Shown: in pieces, positions 50,901 through 63,310 of the stretch
Position numbering within the stretch: the stretch's first letter is position 1
Layout: every line of letters starts with the position of its first letter
Position numbers and translations under genes: made by a program
Notes under the pieces: generated by a model
Database searches by the model: none
The model's input: only the letters and a program-made list of their open reading frames with translations
Told to the model about the DNA's origin: nothing
Source: Sclerurus mexicanus
Lineage: Eukaryota > Chordata > Aves > Passeriformes > Furnariidae
DNA: 64,000 nucleotides
Assembly (NCBI GenBank): GCA_013396755.1
Contig: VWZF01002957.1
Span: 804,169-868,168 of the forward strand
Direction: 5' to 3'

Positions 50901-53340
50901 GCACTCATAAACCCAAAGAGCACAATTCAATTCTAAACTTGTGCAGGCTCAGTTCAATACTAAGCTCATTCAATGCACCTTCAGCTGGTGTCGCTTGCTT
51001 TTGTAGCCTAAAGTCTAGTAATTTTTAATATTTATTCCCCAACTTCTTTGTTCTGATTCAGCTGAATCCCTTTGGCAATATGAGGCCAGCATGGCCAGTA
51101 GCCCAAGTTACCACCTGGAATTTATGGTTTCCATGTTCCCTAGGCTCCTGGAAGGTACACAGGTATGCATCTTGGATGAGAATGTAGACATTCTTGGGGG
51201 GTTTTTAATATAAAAATTTGACAATAATATGTGGGTAAGAGCACTTGGGAGCATTATAAATACTTTCAGAAGAAATTTAATTCTTGCATAAGAGTTTTTA
51301 CACGTTCAGGACAAAAGCTTTTAGACATCAGTGATCAGGTTAATAATTTCTGTACATGTCAGGAACATTTCTGTGGGATGGGATCTCCTGGAAGCACCTG
51401 TAGGAAAGTGTCTTTCTAATAATGGTCATTCAATTACACAAATTACCACTTTCATGACACATTTTATGCTCCAAGTGATTGGGCTGCTTCTTCCTTGTGC
51501 AGGGTAGCATTTGCCAGAGTTGTAGACATGTGAGCTCCATCTGAAGAATTATTCTTGGTTGCCAGAACAAAATCACGTGCATTTGTTCCATCAAAGTCCA
51601 AGGCTAAGAGATATTCCTAAATAGTAGCATATGGCTACACTGACAAAACACTTCCCAAGCCTGCATCAGCCGGTGAAAGGCCAGCAGATCTGTGAGCTTT
51701 GGATGTTAATTTTAGTGTACAGAAAGTGCCACATGGGCTTACCAGCATGGCTGTGGAGAGCAGTATTGCACAGAGAAGGAGCTACAGCTGATACCTTTTC
51801 TTCAACTGGGAGGTGTGGGAGCACCTGGGACACACTTGGGTGACCATCAAAGCCATTGGCAGCCCATGTATTCCTGCCCTAGCACAAGAAGGCAAACTTC
51901 TGCCCCATCTCTTGTAGCAACAAGAATCTTAGTTTAGCCCACTGCAGCTCATCCTGTCTTTGCTGAGGCAGGTCTCTTAGCCCACCATGCACATCCAAGA
52001 CTTGGCACTGATTATCCAATGGGATCTCTCTGAAGGATTGTGTGCACTTTTCACTGATGACTTTATCTCCATCAGTGACACCTGCAGTGACTCTTTTGTT
52101 AGCTGTATTTTAATACCTTCAGTTTGGGTGGATTCATTTTTTCCAATGAACAAAGAAATGGTTATGCAACTCATGCATCTTTTAAAGCTCATCTTAAGCC
52201 CATAGCTGGGAGCTTTAGTTTGTCATGCAGAAATCTCTGTCATTACCTGTTTCTAATAAATGAAAATGTTACCTAGAAAATGTTGGTATTTCAAATTTTA
52301 GCTTTTGTTTCAAATAATACTTCTCCCAAAACTTGATACTAATAGCAAGACTTGTTCTTCATGGTCTTATTTCTGTAAGAATATTTTAAATGTTGCATGG
52401 AAGGACATTTTCAACTCAAATGCTACAGTATTTGCTAGCTCATCACTAGACATCCTGAGCAGAAACACAAATTGTCTACCATCTGGAATAGCTCGTGTTG
52501 TTTGTTCTGCTTCTCCTACCCAAACCAAATGATGTACATAAACCAAAAAGCAATAGTAACAGTAAGAAAAATATCTAACAATCCAGGTCAAGAGCGAAAT
52601 GGTAAAATATATGTGGCTGTAAATGTATAGGGCCTGATACCTGATGCTCCCACTACAATATAGCTCCATAAATTCAGTAAGTCATCTTTCACACTAGTCT
52701 AGGTGCCAAAGTCAGTGTGGGGAGTTTTAAATTCCTCTTTTATTTTTAATGCAAAACATGCCTTTGGCTCTAATTCTCATCACCTCACTAGAATACAGAA
52801 ATAAGAATTCGCAGTGGCTAAGGTGAAAGCAGCACCCTTTTTGTCTCATACCACGGTTAGCTTCCTTCGTCCCCTTTTTGTAGCTAGTACTGTACCAGAG
52901 CTCTCAGTACATGCCCTGTTTCCCCATTATTGTTGCCAGAGAGCCACAAACTGCCTCTTCCTCTACATAAGCTCCCCTCAGAGAAAGATCTACACTGCTC
53001 CTTCCCCTTAGCAGAGCATGTGCTGAAAACCTAAGGAAATGCAAATGAGTTATTTCACTGTAATAAACTCAAGTAAAATAAATTTGATTTTAAATGGCTC
53101 CTGCACACGACAGATGGGTTCATGGCAGCTGACCTCCTTTTTATTTTTTCTGTTCCAACATTTCTTTCATGTGGATGGCTGGGGCAAGCATGCAGAGGAG
53201 CCCATGTGGAGCCCTCCCTAATGTTCCTCCCATATAGCACTAGAGACATGGAGCCATCATATTCAGCTGGAATTAGCATAAATAAGCAAAATTTGATCTA
53301 TAATAGTACATATGAGTGTGGCTGAGGGATCAGAATCTGA

Positions 53341-53475
53341 CCATCTAATTAGATTAGACATTCATTCATTTCAAACCCACCCCAGTACACAGAATTATCC
53401 TTGATTAGAAGTCAACTCTAATTCTACTCATCATTGATAATTCTTTATGTCAATGTAAGATTTAATTAGAAACAA
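53341..53475. promoter_or_regulatory. Candidate conserved noncoding element rich in TAAT sites
   Basis: Within 135 bp there are CTAATTAGATTAGA, GATTAGA, CTAATTC, GATAATTC and TTTAATTAGA, that is, several homeodomain-type cores. The block has no coding potential. Whether it is conserved cannot be seen from one sequence. Confidence 0.25.
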
Positions 53476-55214
53476 AGTTCCATTGCCATCCAAGTGCTGG
53501 CAAATAATCTAAGGAAAAAGCACTTCTGAAACTTAACTGACAATGATCTCATGCTTTAAATCCACCTTGCACAAAATCTCTAACAAGCAGTTCGGCATGA
53601 GTGACCTGCGCACACAATCACACTCTCATTTCGGCACTCCTACGCAGTAGTAAAGGTAGAAGGCTTTGTGCTGCTCTGTTATCTGCCCCTATATTAGGGG
53701 ATAACCTAGAAGGAGCAATATTATAGCATTAGGGGAGGACTAGGAACCCATGAGTGCTGCTGATGGTCTCCCTTGTACCCTACTGACCAACAATAACATC
53801 TGGGCAAGTCTGTGAATAACATCTGAGCACAGGCTGGGTAAGTCAGCCCTGATGTCAATGGATGCAACTCCAGTGGGAGTCCTTTGGCAAAATCCGTGAT
53901 GACTCTGAGCAGTGACCTAAATTTGCATGTCAAGTGTAAGCAGCAGTGTGGCTTCACTTTCTCAGACTGTGTAAGGAATGAACATAAAAACCTTTTCAGT
54001 GGCAGGAAAGAAAAGTAATGACACAGCAGCGTTTAACAGAAAATTGTCCTTAAGAGTGCTTCTTTCTTTAATTACTTTGCACCATTATTCTTGCTGCTTA
54101 GAATCTTCATTTAATGCAGATTGTAGCAGCACTCATAAGGACAGCGAGGTGAGGATACCATCTCTTTGCATCTGCAGGAAAGTAAATGCATCAAGCAAAC
54201 ACGCGTAGGATGATTTGGGTAATCAGTGGGCTGCTCTAGAGATTATTTGTTTTGCTTCAGTCAAGACAAACTCTAGCTGTACTTGGTATCCACTCCAGGT
54301 ACACTGTAGTATAAGCATGAGCGAGCTAAATTAAACAAGTAAGACAGGCTTTTCATCCCTGAAAGGAAAGTAAAACATCATTGTTGTCAAATCCTTTCAG
54401 TCGCTAATGAGATAAAAATGCTTTGGTGCTCCTCTTTAAATACATGGGATTAGATTGATTTAAAACTCTTTGGATGTTTATATGATCATTCTATTTCAAG
54501 GTGTGTCTTAATGGCACACTGCTCACTAAAATAGTGTTGAAGATATACTGTTACATGTCTTAGGACAGAAGATCTTTAAGGCTGGACAAGCATTGCAGAA
54601 ACAGATACATTTAATCTTTTTGACACCTTAGAAGTGTGGTCCTTTCAAGAGCATTGCCATAAAAGTCCTGTGTTACTTCATTTATATTTGGCTATAGCAT
54701 ACGTCTGAAGCTCTCTTCTGGTACATCAAGTTGCTAGTTGAACACCTTCCATGCACAACCCAGAGAGGGCTGTGTGCTCTGATGCAACTCCCTTGGCTTC
54801 AATTCATTAAATTCAAAACTTAAATCTGATATATATGACTTCTAGAAAATTTATTTTAAGTTATGGCAGAGGTTATTATTCTTTTGGCTACAGTATTTTA
54901 AGTTTCAAAAACTCTTGAAGGTACAGGAGACAGGAGTATGTATCTAATACCATCAAACAGCCTAAATTTTCCCCCCAAACACCACCATCTTCTCAGGCCA
55001 GAATCATTAAAGGGCCTGTAAGAAGCAACTGAAAGAGGATAAAGGGATAAAGGAAGTCTATACTAGGGAAAGAGTCCCTCTTGGAAAAAGTAGGACAGCT
55101 TTGTAGACACACAAACGTTTACAGGAATCACTTGGAAAAACATCTAGAATTTTACAGAATACTGCTCTCATTGCCACTGCTTTCTGAAACCGTATTTTAT
55201 TTCAGTACCTATCA

Positions 55215-55834
55215 AGGTGACTCGACAACGTGCACTTGCAGCCCAAAAAGCCAGTCGTATCCTGGGCTGCATCCAAAGCAGTGTGGCCAGCGGGTTGAGG
55301 ACACGGTTTTGGCCCTCTACCCCATGTCAAGTACTGTGCCCATGCGTGGGGCCCTCAGCACAGGAAAGACATGGACCTGTCGGAACAAGTCCTGAGGAGG
55401 GCCACAAAGATGATCAGAGGAATGGAGCACCTCTCCTACGAGGACAGGCTCAGGGTGGTTCAGCTGGAGAAGAGAAGGCTACGGGGATATTTGATTGTAG
55501 CCTTTCAGTACTTGCAGGGGGCTTGTAAGAAAGATGGGGTCAAACTTCTTAGCAGGGCCTGTAGCGATAGGACAAGAGGCAATGTTTTTAAACTAAAAGA
55601 GAATAGATTTAGACTAGATACAAGGAAGAAATTTTTTACAATGGTGTTGAAACACTGGAATATCTGCAACAGAGAGACTGTAGATGCCCCATTCCTGAAA
55701 ACATTCAAGGCTGACTTGGATTAGGCTTTGAGCAACCTGGTCTATTAAAAGGTGTCCCTACCCCATGATAGGGGTATGGTTGGAACTAGATGGCCTTTAA
55801 AGGTCCCTTCTGACCCAAACCATTCTATGACTAA
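55215..55834 (+). mobile_element. CR1 LINE 3' fragment
   Basis: A 5'-truncated CR1 non-LTR retrotransposon. It keeps the C-terminal end of the reverse-transcriptase ORF, including the family-typical blocks RRATKMIRGMEHLSYEDRLR and EKRRLRGYLIVAFQYL, with frame changes and stops upstream of them. It ends in the 3'UTR hallmark GGTTGGAACTAGATGGCC and CCATTCTATGA. It is degraded and cannot encode an active protein. Confidence 0.93.
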
Positions 55835-58800
55835 GTTTCTCAATACAGAAAAGCTATTCTCTCTTGACTCTTCACAGGCTTTCTGCTCCTTGAGACAAAG
55901 AAGGTTACACTAAGCAGTCACTGGCACAGATTTGGCTTGGGCCAGTTAGTGCTCTCTCATACAACTACTGTGCGTATTTTGAGAAGCAGCATGGACCACG
56001 GACCAGTCCCAAAGCACTCTTGGTGTGCTTTCCTCCTTTGAAGGACAGGGGAGTTTAATGCCACAGATACAGCCTGGCCTTTGCCTGTTGCCATTGCTGC
56101 CCAAGAACATTCCCAGATGCCTGTAGTTTACTGTCAGAGACAAAGCTGATGAAAATCTGATTAAACACTTAAATCTATGGCAAGTAAATTTCATCAGGTT
56201 AAATTGGTAAATTTAATCTGTAGTGGACACTATAAAAAAGAATCTTGAGTTTAGAATGTCTTGTGCTCCAGCCACACTACAGGATTAGTTACCATTTGAG
56301 TCTTCTAGACACAGAGGCATTACCGATAAAGCAAGCATGAACTGAACAGATCTGACAGCGTTTATTGTCACTGAACTACAAGGTAATTATCTTGGGTAAC
56401 TCTTCATTGCACAAATTAAGGCAGCACATCTTGGCACATCCCTGCTATTCCACAGTCTGCCATTTAAAAGAAAGACCTACCAGGACCATCACAGACTAAT
56501 GACAAGCTTATAGGAAAGACCCCGTAGCTTGTCCTCCGCTGCCCTTCCTTTCTTCTTTCCTTCTGTGTTGAGATTTCTGTATTTTTCAATTCACTAATGG
56601 ACCATTATTCAGGGTATAGGAAAAGGAGGGTATCATGGATTTTCATAAAGATGGAACATTATTTTGTCATTTTGGCAATGGAGGCAATTACCTTCCTCAC
56701 CTGGTGGCAGCATGACATGTCTGCAAGAAATACAGTGGCTTGAGAAATCCTGCATACAGCGTTCAGTTTAACATAGAAGCTGTTATGCTGGATCCACTGC
56801 TGCCACCTTCTCTACCAGGAAGGAAGACTTCCTTTTTAACGGTAGAGCTAGGAAAGAAAGGGGGGAAAAGCAACCTCTTGCTGGATAACTGCAGATGAAA
56901 AGCCATCTACTCTTCAGGGAGCTTATGTTTTCAGTGTAGGGCATGGAAATCAAATGTATTGCAAGCACTTCCAGTCCAGCACCTGCATGATGGAAACAAG
57001 GCTTTGTGGTCCAGCTGCCATCTGGGGAAATGATGACAACATCTCCCTCTGATTTCAAAGAAAGCAGAATCTTAGTATATGCAGGCAGAATTTTAAGCTG
57101 ATTATTCTCTGACCTCAGCTGAGTCTTAGCATTTTTAATATAGCTTTAGTTTGGTTTTGTGAAGCATAGATGACTTAGTGAGCATTTCCAGCTCTTGGCT
57201 TTATTACTCTGAACATCTAATAACCTAAACATTCATCTCTGTTTACTTTAGCAGACATCTATTCTTATTCATAGGATTTTGTGTATATCTAAGTAGATGT
57301 GGCCTGCAAGTGTCACACTGAATTCAGGAAAAAGCTTCATGGATCAAAGAGCACCTCAGAGCCAATTGCTTCCTATCCCACAATTAAATCTGTGTGAAAA
57401 CCCAAGTCATTCTTTGAATTAACAGAACAGTATTTTATGGATGTACTGAATGAGACAAGGAAAGGGCAGTCAGTCATGCAGGACAACACATTATACACTT
57501 AATTGAGCATTGGCAGCTTTTCAAAGGCATCATCACCCACTGACACGCCTGTATGGTTGGGAAAGTGCACAAGGAGAGCTGCTGCTACCATGATCCAGCA
57601 ATGCTTGCAGGGATGAGTGGAGAAAAGGTGTGTCCATACCCAGGGAGACTCCCTGCCCAAAGGCTACTTGCAGGGATATTACTGCACAAAGCTGTAACAT
57701 ATGACCCTACTTCTGTATCACAATTGAAGTTTTAAAACCAAACATTTTAAAATTAAACACCAACAGAGGATGTCAAGTTGCTTAATTATGGAAAGGGCCT
57801 TTTTCCTAATGTTATACAACTAGAAAATACTCATCGAGCTTTGAATGTAGAGCTACATACTCTGCCCTCCATGCCTGCTTGCAGAAGCAGCAGCACAGAC
57901 CAGTGCCACCACCTCAATGCCAGCACAAGCCCCACTCCTAAGGTGTCTTCAAGGAGTGTGTTCACTACAAGCAAAATTTTTTACCTCTGTTTAGCTTCAG
58001 TCTTCTAACAGATGCAAGATAAGTTTGACAAAGAAGAAAGACATAACTGAGGAAAAAAATCAAGTTGTTTTGTCTGCTCAGACAGCAAGATATTAATTTG
58101 GGAAAAGAAAAAGGAAGCTGTGGTGTTCAGCCTTGCCTGGTGTTCAGTGATGTCTGTAGAAACATGAACCTCCTGCAGCTATTTACAGGTACTTATTTGC
58201 CTGTCTCCAACAGATTTCACTGTAAATGAGTTTCTTCCTTCCATCAGTTCAAATAGAAAGGTCTAAATAGTAAAAGATAGGGTCAGTCCTAGCCTGGTGT
58301 TTTGTAGAGGTGAAGGCACAAACTAAAAATAGAACCTCAGTGAAGGCCAGATAGATTTTCTTTCCTGCAACTGCTTTTTGGAGTTGATGGGTGGCTCAAA
58401 GTTTTTCTATTGATGAGCTTTTCAGGACAAAATCATGTCTGACAAATTGCTGGGTGTTGCAGTTAAATACTGGGTGGTTTTAATTAAATAAACCAAAAGT
58501 TTCTTGCAGAAAGGATTATTCAAAACAGTTCTGGTGTCACTGAAGGGTTACCAGCAGGCCACACAACTCGGGAAGCAATAGCTGCTGGAGCTAATCGGGC
58601 TGTTTGAGGACCAGGAAAGAAGGCAGGCTGTGAGCACTGGGACAGCAGTAATGAGGTGGCTGAATCTGCCAGCCAAGGTCAGCTTACTGGAGGCATCCGA
58701 GACCAGAGAGCTTCTGATGATTTAAAAGGGTTGGAAGATAAAATGTATTATTGTGACTACTTCATGTGTTGCACTGGTTCCAGGGAACTGTCAGCTTCAA

Positions 58801-59325
58801 TTTGTTCCTCCCATTGAAAAGAAGAAAGATGCTCACGTACTTCTGTTCTAATCCATCATTTCTTTTGTGCTGGTTGGAAAGTAAGAATTACAGAATACCC
58901 TTTTAACATAAAAAGACATAAGAAAAAGATAACTTTAGGAAAAAAGCCAGTTACTTCTTGCATCATGCTTAGAGGACTCACTTCTTCCTGAGGCCATCAG
59001 GTGCAGAGTCTGGGTGCAAAGACCAAGGCAGGCCAAAAATGGAAGACCAAGGCAGCCAAAAAGCAATTCAAGAGCACCAATAAACCTGCCCTTCTCCACA
59101 CCTTCCAGATCCTGCAGGGCAGTGTGTACTGGGATCAGCTTTTTTATCACGACCGGGATACACCCAGTTCCTGGAGCCTCACTGCAGCTCCCTAATTAAC
59201 CTGGATATGACTGGCGGGGGATCCTCTTTCTTCCCAACAGCACCAGACCCAACAGCAAGGGTACTTCAAAGCTAGAGCTGAAGAGCAAAAACTCAGGGGA
59301 TTGAATCCAAATCCCCTGGATGCAG

Positions 59326-59602
59326 ACTTGTAGTGATAGGAGAAGTAGTAATGGTTTTAAACTGTAAAAAGGCAGATTCAGGCTAGATATAAGAACTTTT
59401 TTTACCATGAGGGTGGTGAAACACTGCACATGTTACCCAGTAAGGTGGGAGATGCCCCATGCCTGCAAATATTTAAAGGTCAGGTTGGACAGGTCTCTGA
59501 GCAACCTGATCTAGTTGAAGATGTCCCTGCTCACTGCAGGGGTGTTGGACTAGATGGCCTTCAATGGTCCCTTCCAGCCTAAACCATTCTATGATTCTAT
59601 GA
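59326..59602 (+). mobile_element. CR1 LINE 3' end fragment
   Basis: A shorter CR1 tail: GTAGTGATAGGAGAAG, GGGTGGTGAAACACTG, GAGATGCCCCATGCCTG, GTGTTGGACTAGATGGCC, ending CCATTCTATGATTCTATGA. Two ATTCTATGA-type units at the end are the avian CR1 terminal repeats. It is more truncated than the copy at 55215 and belongs to a different lineage judging by its differences. Confidence 0.92.
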
Positions 59603-62094
59603 AAGCTGAGATAAAATTGCTGCCCACTTGCTGTAAAATAAGAGCTCAAGGTGTCCCAGAAAGCAGACCAGGTTTTAGCATCGCAGCTATCCCTAGGTTG
59701 CCAAACAGGGGGAAAGCACACTCCCAGAGACGATTACCTGGTACCCGCTGCTTTCTTTCCCCTTGAAATACCTGCCTGGAGCAGGAGCCAGAGCACCAAC
59801 TTTGCAAGATGGGACAGGACAGGATTAAGCCAGCCCTTGGCCAACCACACAGTCCATTTGGGGGCAGATAAGCAAGGCCATGAGCAGTGTTTGCACTGAG
59901 GAGCAGAAATAGAGCTGTGAAACAGCTGTGACCAGGAAAATGCACAGTTTCTGCTTTGATTTGAGGTGTGTAGGGAAAGATGTCGTGGAACTCAAAGTGA
60001 GTTGGCTGCCCAACCTTAGCTAAGCCATTCCTGACATTAAGCAGAATGATATAATGTGATCCAGTTTATTTCATCCAGGGTTGGCTTCTGCTGCCACTCT
60101 CCTTCCAGCTCTCTCATAGGGAGTTGGCAAAGGCCATCTTGCCGTTCCTCCTCCAGCTGCCTGGTTCCTCTGCTCATAGACAGCCCCCTCACCTTTGCTC
60201 TAGTATAACTATATTGTCTGAAGGACAGCATGGGAAACAAAGATGTTTGCAACTTAAATTCTCATTGACGTTGTTACGCTTCCAAAGTGGAGGCATCATA
60301 GTTTGTAAAGTTCCCCAGAGTAAAATCACTTCTGCTGTCAAAAGACTTCACATTTTACTTTACATTCAGTGAGGCCAGTTCTTTCTCTCTGCCTTCTAAA
60401 AGGGCAAGCACATCTTGGAGTCAGTGGCACAATTTGTGCAAAACTGACAGGGGGAAAAATTGTCAATGTGTGTTCTTGCTGGTTAATGTTGAAAATCTCT
60501 TACTAAGAAACTTCATTAACAACCTGCCTGCCAGAAAACCAACAAGCACCGAAAGCTGAGTGAACAGAACAATGACCTCCAAGCTCTTGCTAGGTGAGAA
60601 AATAACCATTCCCCCCCCATTTTGTTAATAGAATAATACAGGAACCACACAAGCTTGAAAGTGATGTGACAGGTCCCTATCTGATACTAATTCACATTCT
60701 GGTCCTCTCTAACAAGCCCGTGCCAGGAGCGTGCATTCAGGCATGGCTCTCCTCACTTCCTTGCCCGTCTGCTTTCAGCTGACACTCTGTGCTGGCTGAA
60801 TGGCCACAGACACAAGCTGTCTATCTCCTTGCTCTTTGCAGCTTAGCTTGCCTGATGAAAACGACCCCAGTTAAGTGGGTTGTCTGGAAGCAGCTTGTCA
60901 GTACCACATGTATATCATGAATAGAAAAAAAAAGTCAGATCAGCCATCCCTTTTTTGGAAAAAGCCAGTGCTGCCTTTAGTTCTCACTCCCACTTCTTCC
61001 CAGTGGGGAAGCAAGGCAGCTTCGCCCAGAATCAGACCTTTTCCAGCAATGTGCTTTGCCTGGAAGTTACCTTTCTACCTGTTCAGACTTAAAAACACAA
61101 AAGAGCAAAAAGTAACCCTGTGTGGCCTGTAAACATGGTGCTGTGAGTTTTGAGGCCATCCTGCATACCACTCTTACCATAAGTATTTGTCCTGTGATAC
61201 AGGTGAATAAAATGGTCATGTGCCTTGAGAGCATAAGAGAAGCAAAGCACCTTTCTTACTTACAGATGCTTCTTCAGAAGCCACACACACTTCTCCCCTT
61301 ACGCGTTCCCAAGCATTTAAGAAATATTAATTCTGCTGAATTAATGGAACATATTAGAGAAAAACCTCTAAGATGCAACTGTACTGTCATTCTAGAGAGT
61401 AAAGACGTGAAAAAGCTAAGTGTTCTGCTTCTTATGCAGGATCCTGGAAAGAAATTGCACATGCTGTTTCTTAAAAACAAACAAACAAAACCCCCAGAGC
61501 CCACACCTTGTCAAGGAAGTGTTGCTTGAATGCCAAAAGTTAAACCAGCATGAGGCTATGGATACTGCGATTTTTTAAAAGTCCACATTGCACAAGTGCT
61601 TATCTCCACTTGCAAGCAGCACAGACACCATCTTATGTGACTGTCCTAGTGCTTTAGTTACTAGCTGAGAAAATGCTGAATTTATGGTAAAAAAGATAAA
61701 CTTTGCCTTTAGCCTCCCACTGTAGAACATATATACCCACCCACACTTACTTAAAAGTGGAACAATCTGTCGCATTTGCCCATTATGGTTATAAAGCAGG
61801 GCTCCTAACCCATCCCAGTGGCCACAATAAACTGGATCACACTGTATCTCTTCCCAGTGTGTGAAGACCTCAAAGACAACCGGGCAGACAGCACAGAAAT
61901 TTTCCAGCAAAGACACCGTTCCTCTTGTCTCCTTCCTCAAGCTCCCTGTTTGGGTATGCTCCTGCTTTTGTTTATGCAGGAGAGGGATGCTTGTGAAACC
62001 TAATTAGCCACTGGAGAAGATGAAGATAATGTTTCTGTTTGGGAGTGCGTTCCCTGCCCCGGGCTCCAGCTGCGTGACAGCAGCTCAAACACGG

Positions 62095-62300
62095 TAATTA
62101 AGATGAGCGTAGCTGAATGCACGGCCAGATTAATGAATGCTGAAACTACACTAGCAAAACATTCAGCTCTTCGGGGGCAGACGGATGAAAGGGTGCAAAG
62201 GCAGAATGGCCACAAGCACAGAGTTTCCAGAAAGCTTTTTGAAACTTTGAATGAGAGACAGCAAAATGCTCGGTTAACACAGCAATAGAAAGACCAGTCA
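62095..62300. promoter_or_regulatory. Candidate regulatory noncoding block upstream of RIPOR2
   Basis: A sequence-complex segment about 300-500 bp outside the right CpG island, with GTAATTAAG, GATTAATGAATG and GCTGAATGCA motifs. It has no repeat or coding signature. Its candidacy rests only on motif density and position. Confidence 0.2.
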
Positions 62301-62579
62301 CAGGATTAGGATGACCTTTTGTAACCAGGGCATTCAAAGGTAAACTGAAGAGCAATGCCAGTGTGTAATGTGTTTGCATCAGTCCTTGGGAACGAGCCAG
62401 GGACAGAAAGGGGACCTTAAGAGGGTCTAAGCTCTCCTCCAACCGGTAATACCATAAAAGCTCACTGGAAATAGAAAAGACCTAAGGAAACGCTGAGACT
62501 TTTTTTTATGGAAACAAGGCTAAGCACTTCCACTCGCTGTGAGAAAACGTGAAACCAGTTTCACGTCCCTCAGCGAGCA

Positions 62580-63310
62580 CCCACAACCAAAATTTTCTTC
62601 ACAGCCTAAAGCCACGCACAGGGAGCCCCACAGAAGTCCCCCTGCCCTCCTCAAAACCCTGCCGCCGCCTAACTCCCCGCCACCGCCTGATGAGCAGGGT
62701 CGGGAGCCGCTCCTGTGACAGCGGCTCTTCAGCCCCGCAGCCCTCGGGCTCCGCTCGGCCACGTCCACGCTCGGCACGGGCGGCGTCCCTTCCTTCCCAC
62801 GCGTGCTCCTGGACCCCCACCCATGTCGGAGCCCGGCCGGGTACCTGTTGCTGCCGGCGGTGCTCACAGCCCGCTCCGGGACGCCGCTCGCCCGCCGCCC
62901 TGCGCTCCTCGGGCACCGCGGTGCCCCATTCCGGGCGGCAGCGTCCGCAGCCGGAAAGCTAATAACAGCAAACAATAACGTCTTTTAAAAAAAAAGAAAT
63001 AGCTTAAAGTTTTAAAATAACAAAAAACGAGGAGCAGCGCGCACAGCCCTCCGCCGGTGGCACCGCACCGACGCTCTGGCAGCGAGTGCAGGCGCNGATG
63101 GCGCTCCCGGTGGGACCGCACCTTGTTGGGAGCGGCGGCGGTGCTCTTCCATTCTTCCATTGGATGCGCCTGGCCTTTCGGGCGGTTTGTCCCAAAGGTG
63201 GGACAGCCGCAAAATGCCTCTGATCCTTCCCCCCGTGGAATGGTGCAGGGAATGGGCTGGCGCCGCTTCCCTGCCCCGTCGGCCACTCGCTGTAGCCTCC
63301 GTTGCCTTCA
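62580..63310. promoter_or_regulatory. RIPOR2: CpG island, probable RIPOR2 promoter and first exon
   Basis: GC- and CpG-dense block in AT-rich surroundings. On the - strand a strong donor, CAACAG/GTACCC (exon edge 62845), lies inside it, so a first exon may run from somewhere near 63,100-63,300 to 62845. An inverted CCAAT (ATTGG, 63160-63164) and a GCGCCATC element (63097-63104 complement) are present and there is no TATA box. No frame entering at this donor joins exon 1 without a stop or phase clash, so the exon is probably 5'UTR or spliced to an unseen exon. Base 63096 is N. Confidence 0.6.

Larger units (their letters stand above)
45603..62844 (-). other. Probable RIPOR2 5' intron and upstream region
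   Basis: About 17 kb with no exon that I can join to coding exon 1. It contains two CR1 fragments, a 296-codon + strand ORF of unclear meaning and homeodomain-motif-rich blocks, listed separately. Exon 1 at 45602 begins with an acceptor, so at least one upstream exon must exist; the CpG island at the right end is the obvious place for it. Confidence 0.6.

Noticed and set aside
59001..59195. Lys-rich short ORF (KTKAGQKWKTKAAKK region)
   Set aside because: It looked like a ribosomal-protein-type processed pseudogene, but the similarity does not extend and there is no poly(A) tail or target duplication.
62520..62975. 151-codon - strand ORF in the right CpG island
   Set aside because: Low-complexity Arg/Gly/Ser composition typical of CpG islands. 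It ends beyond a likely splice donor and resembles no known RIPOR2 N-terminus.
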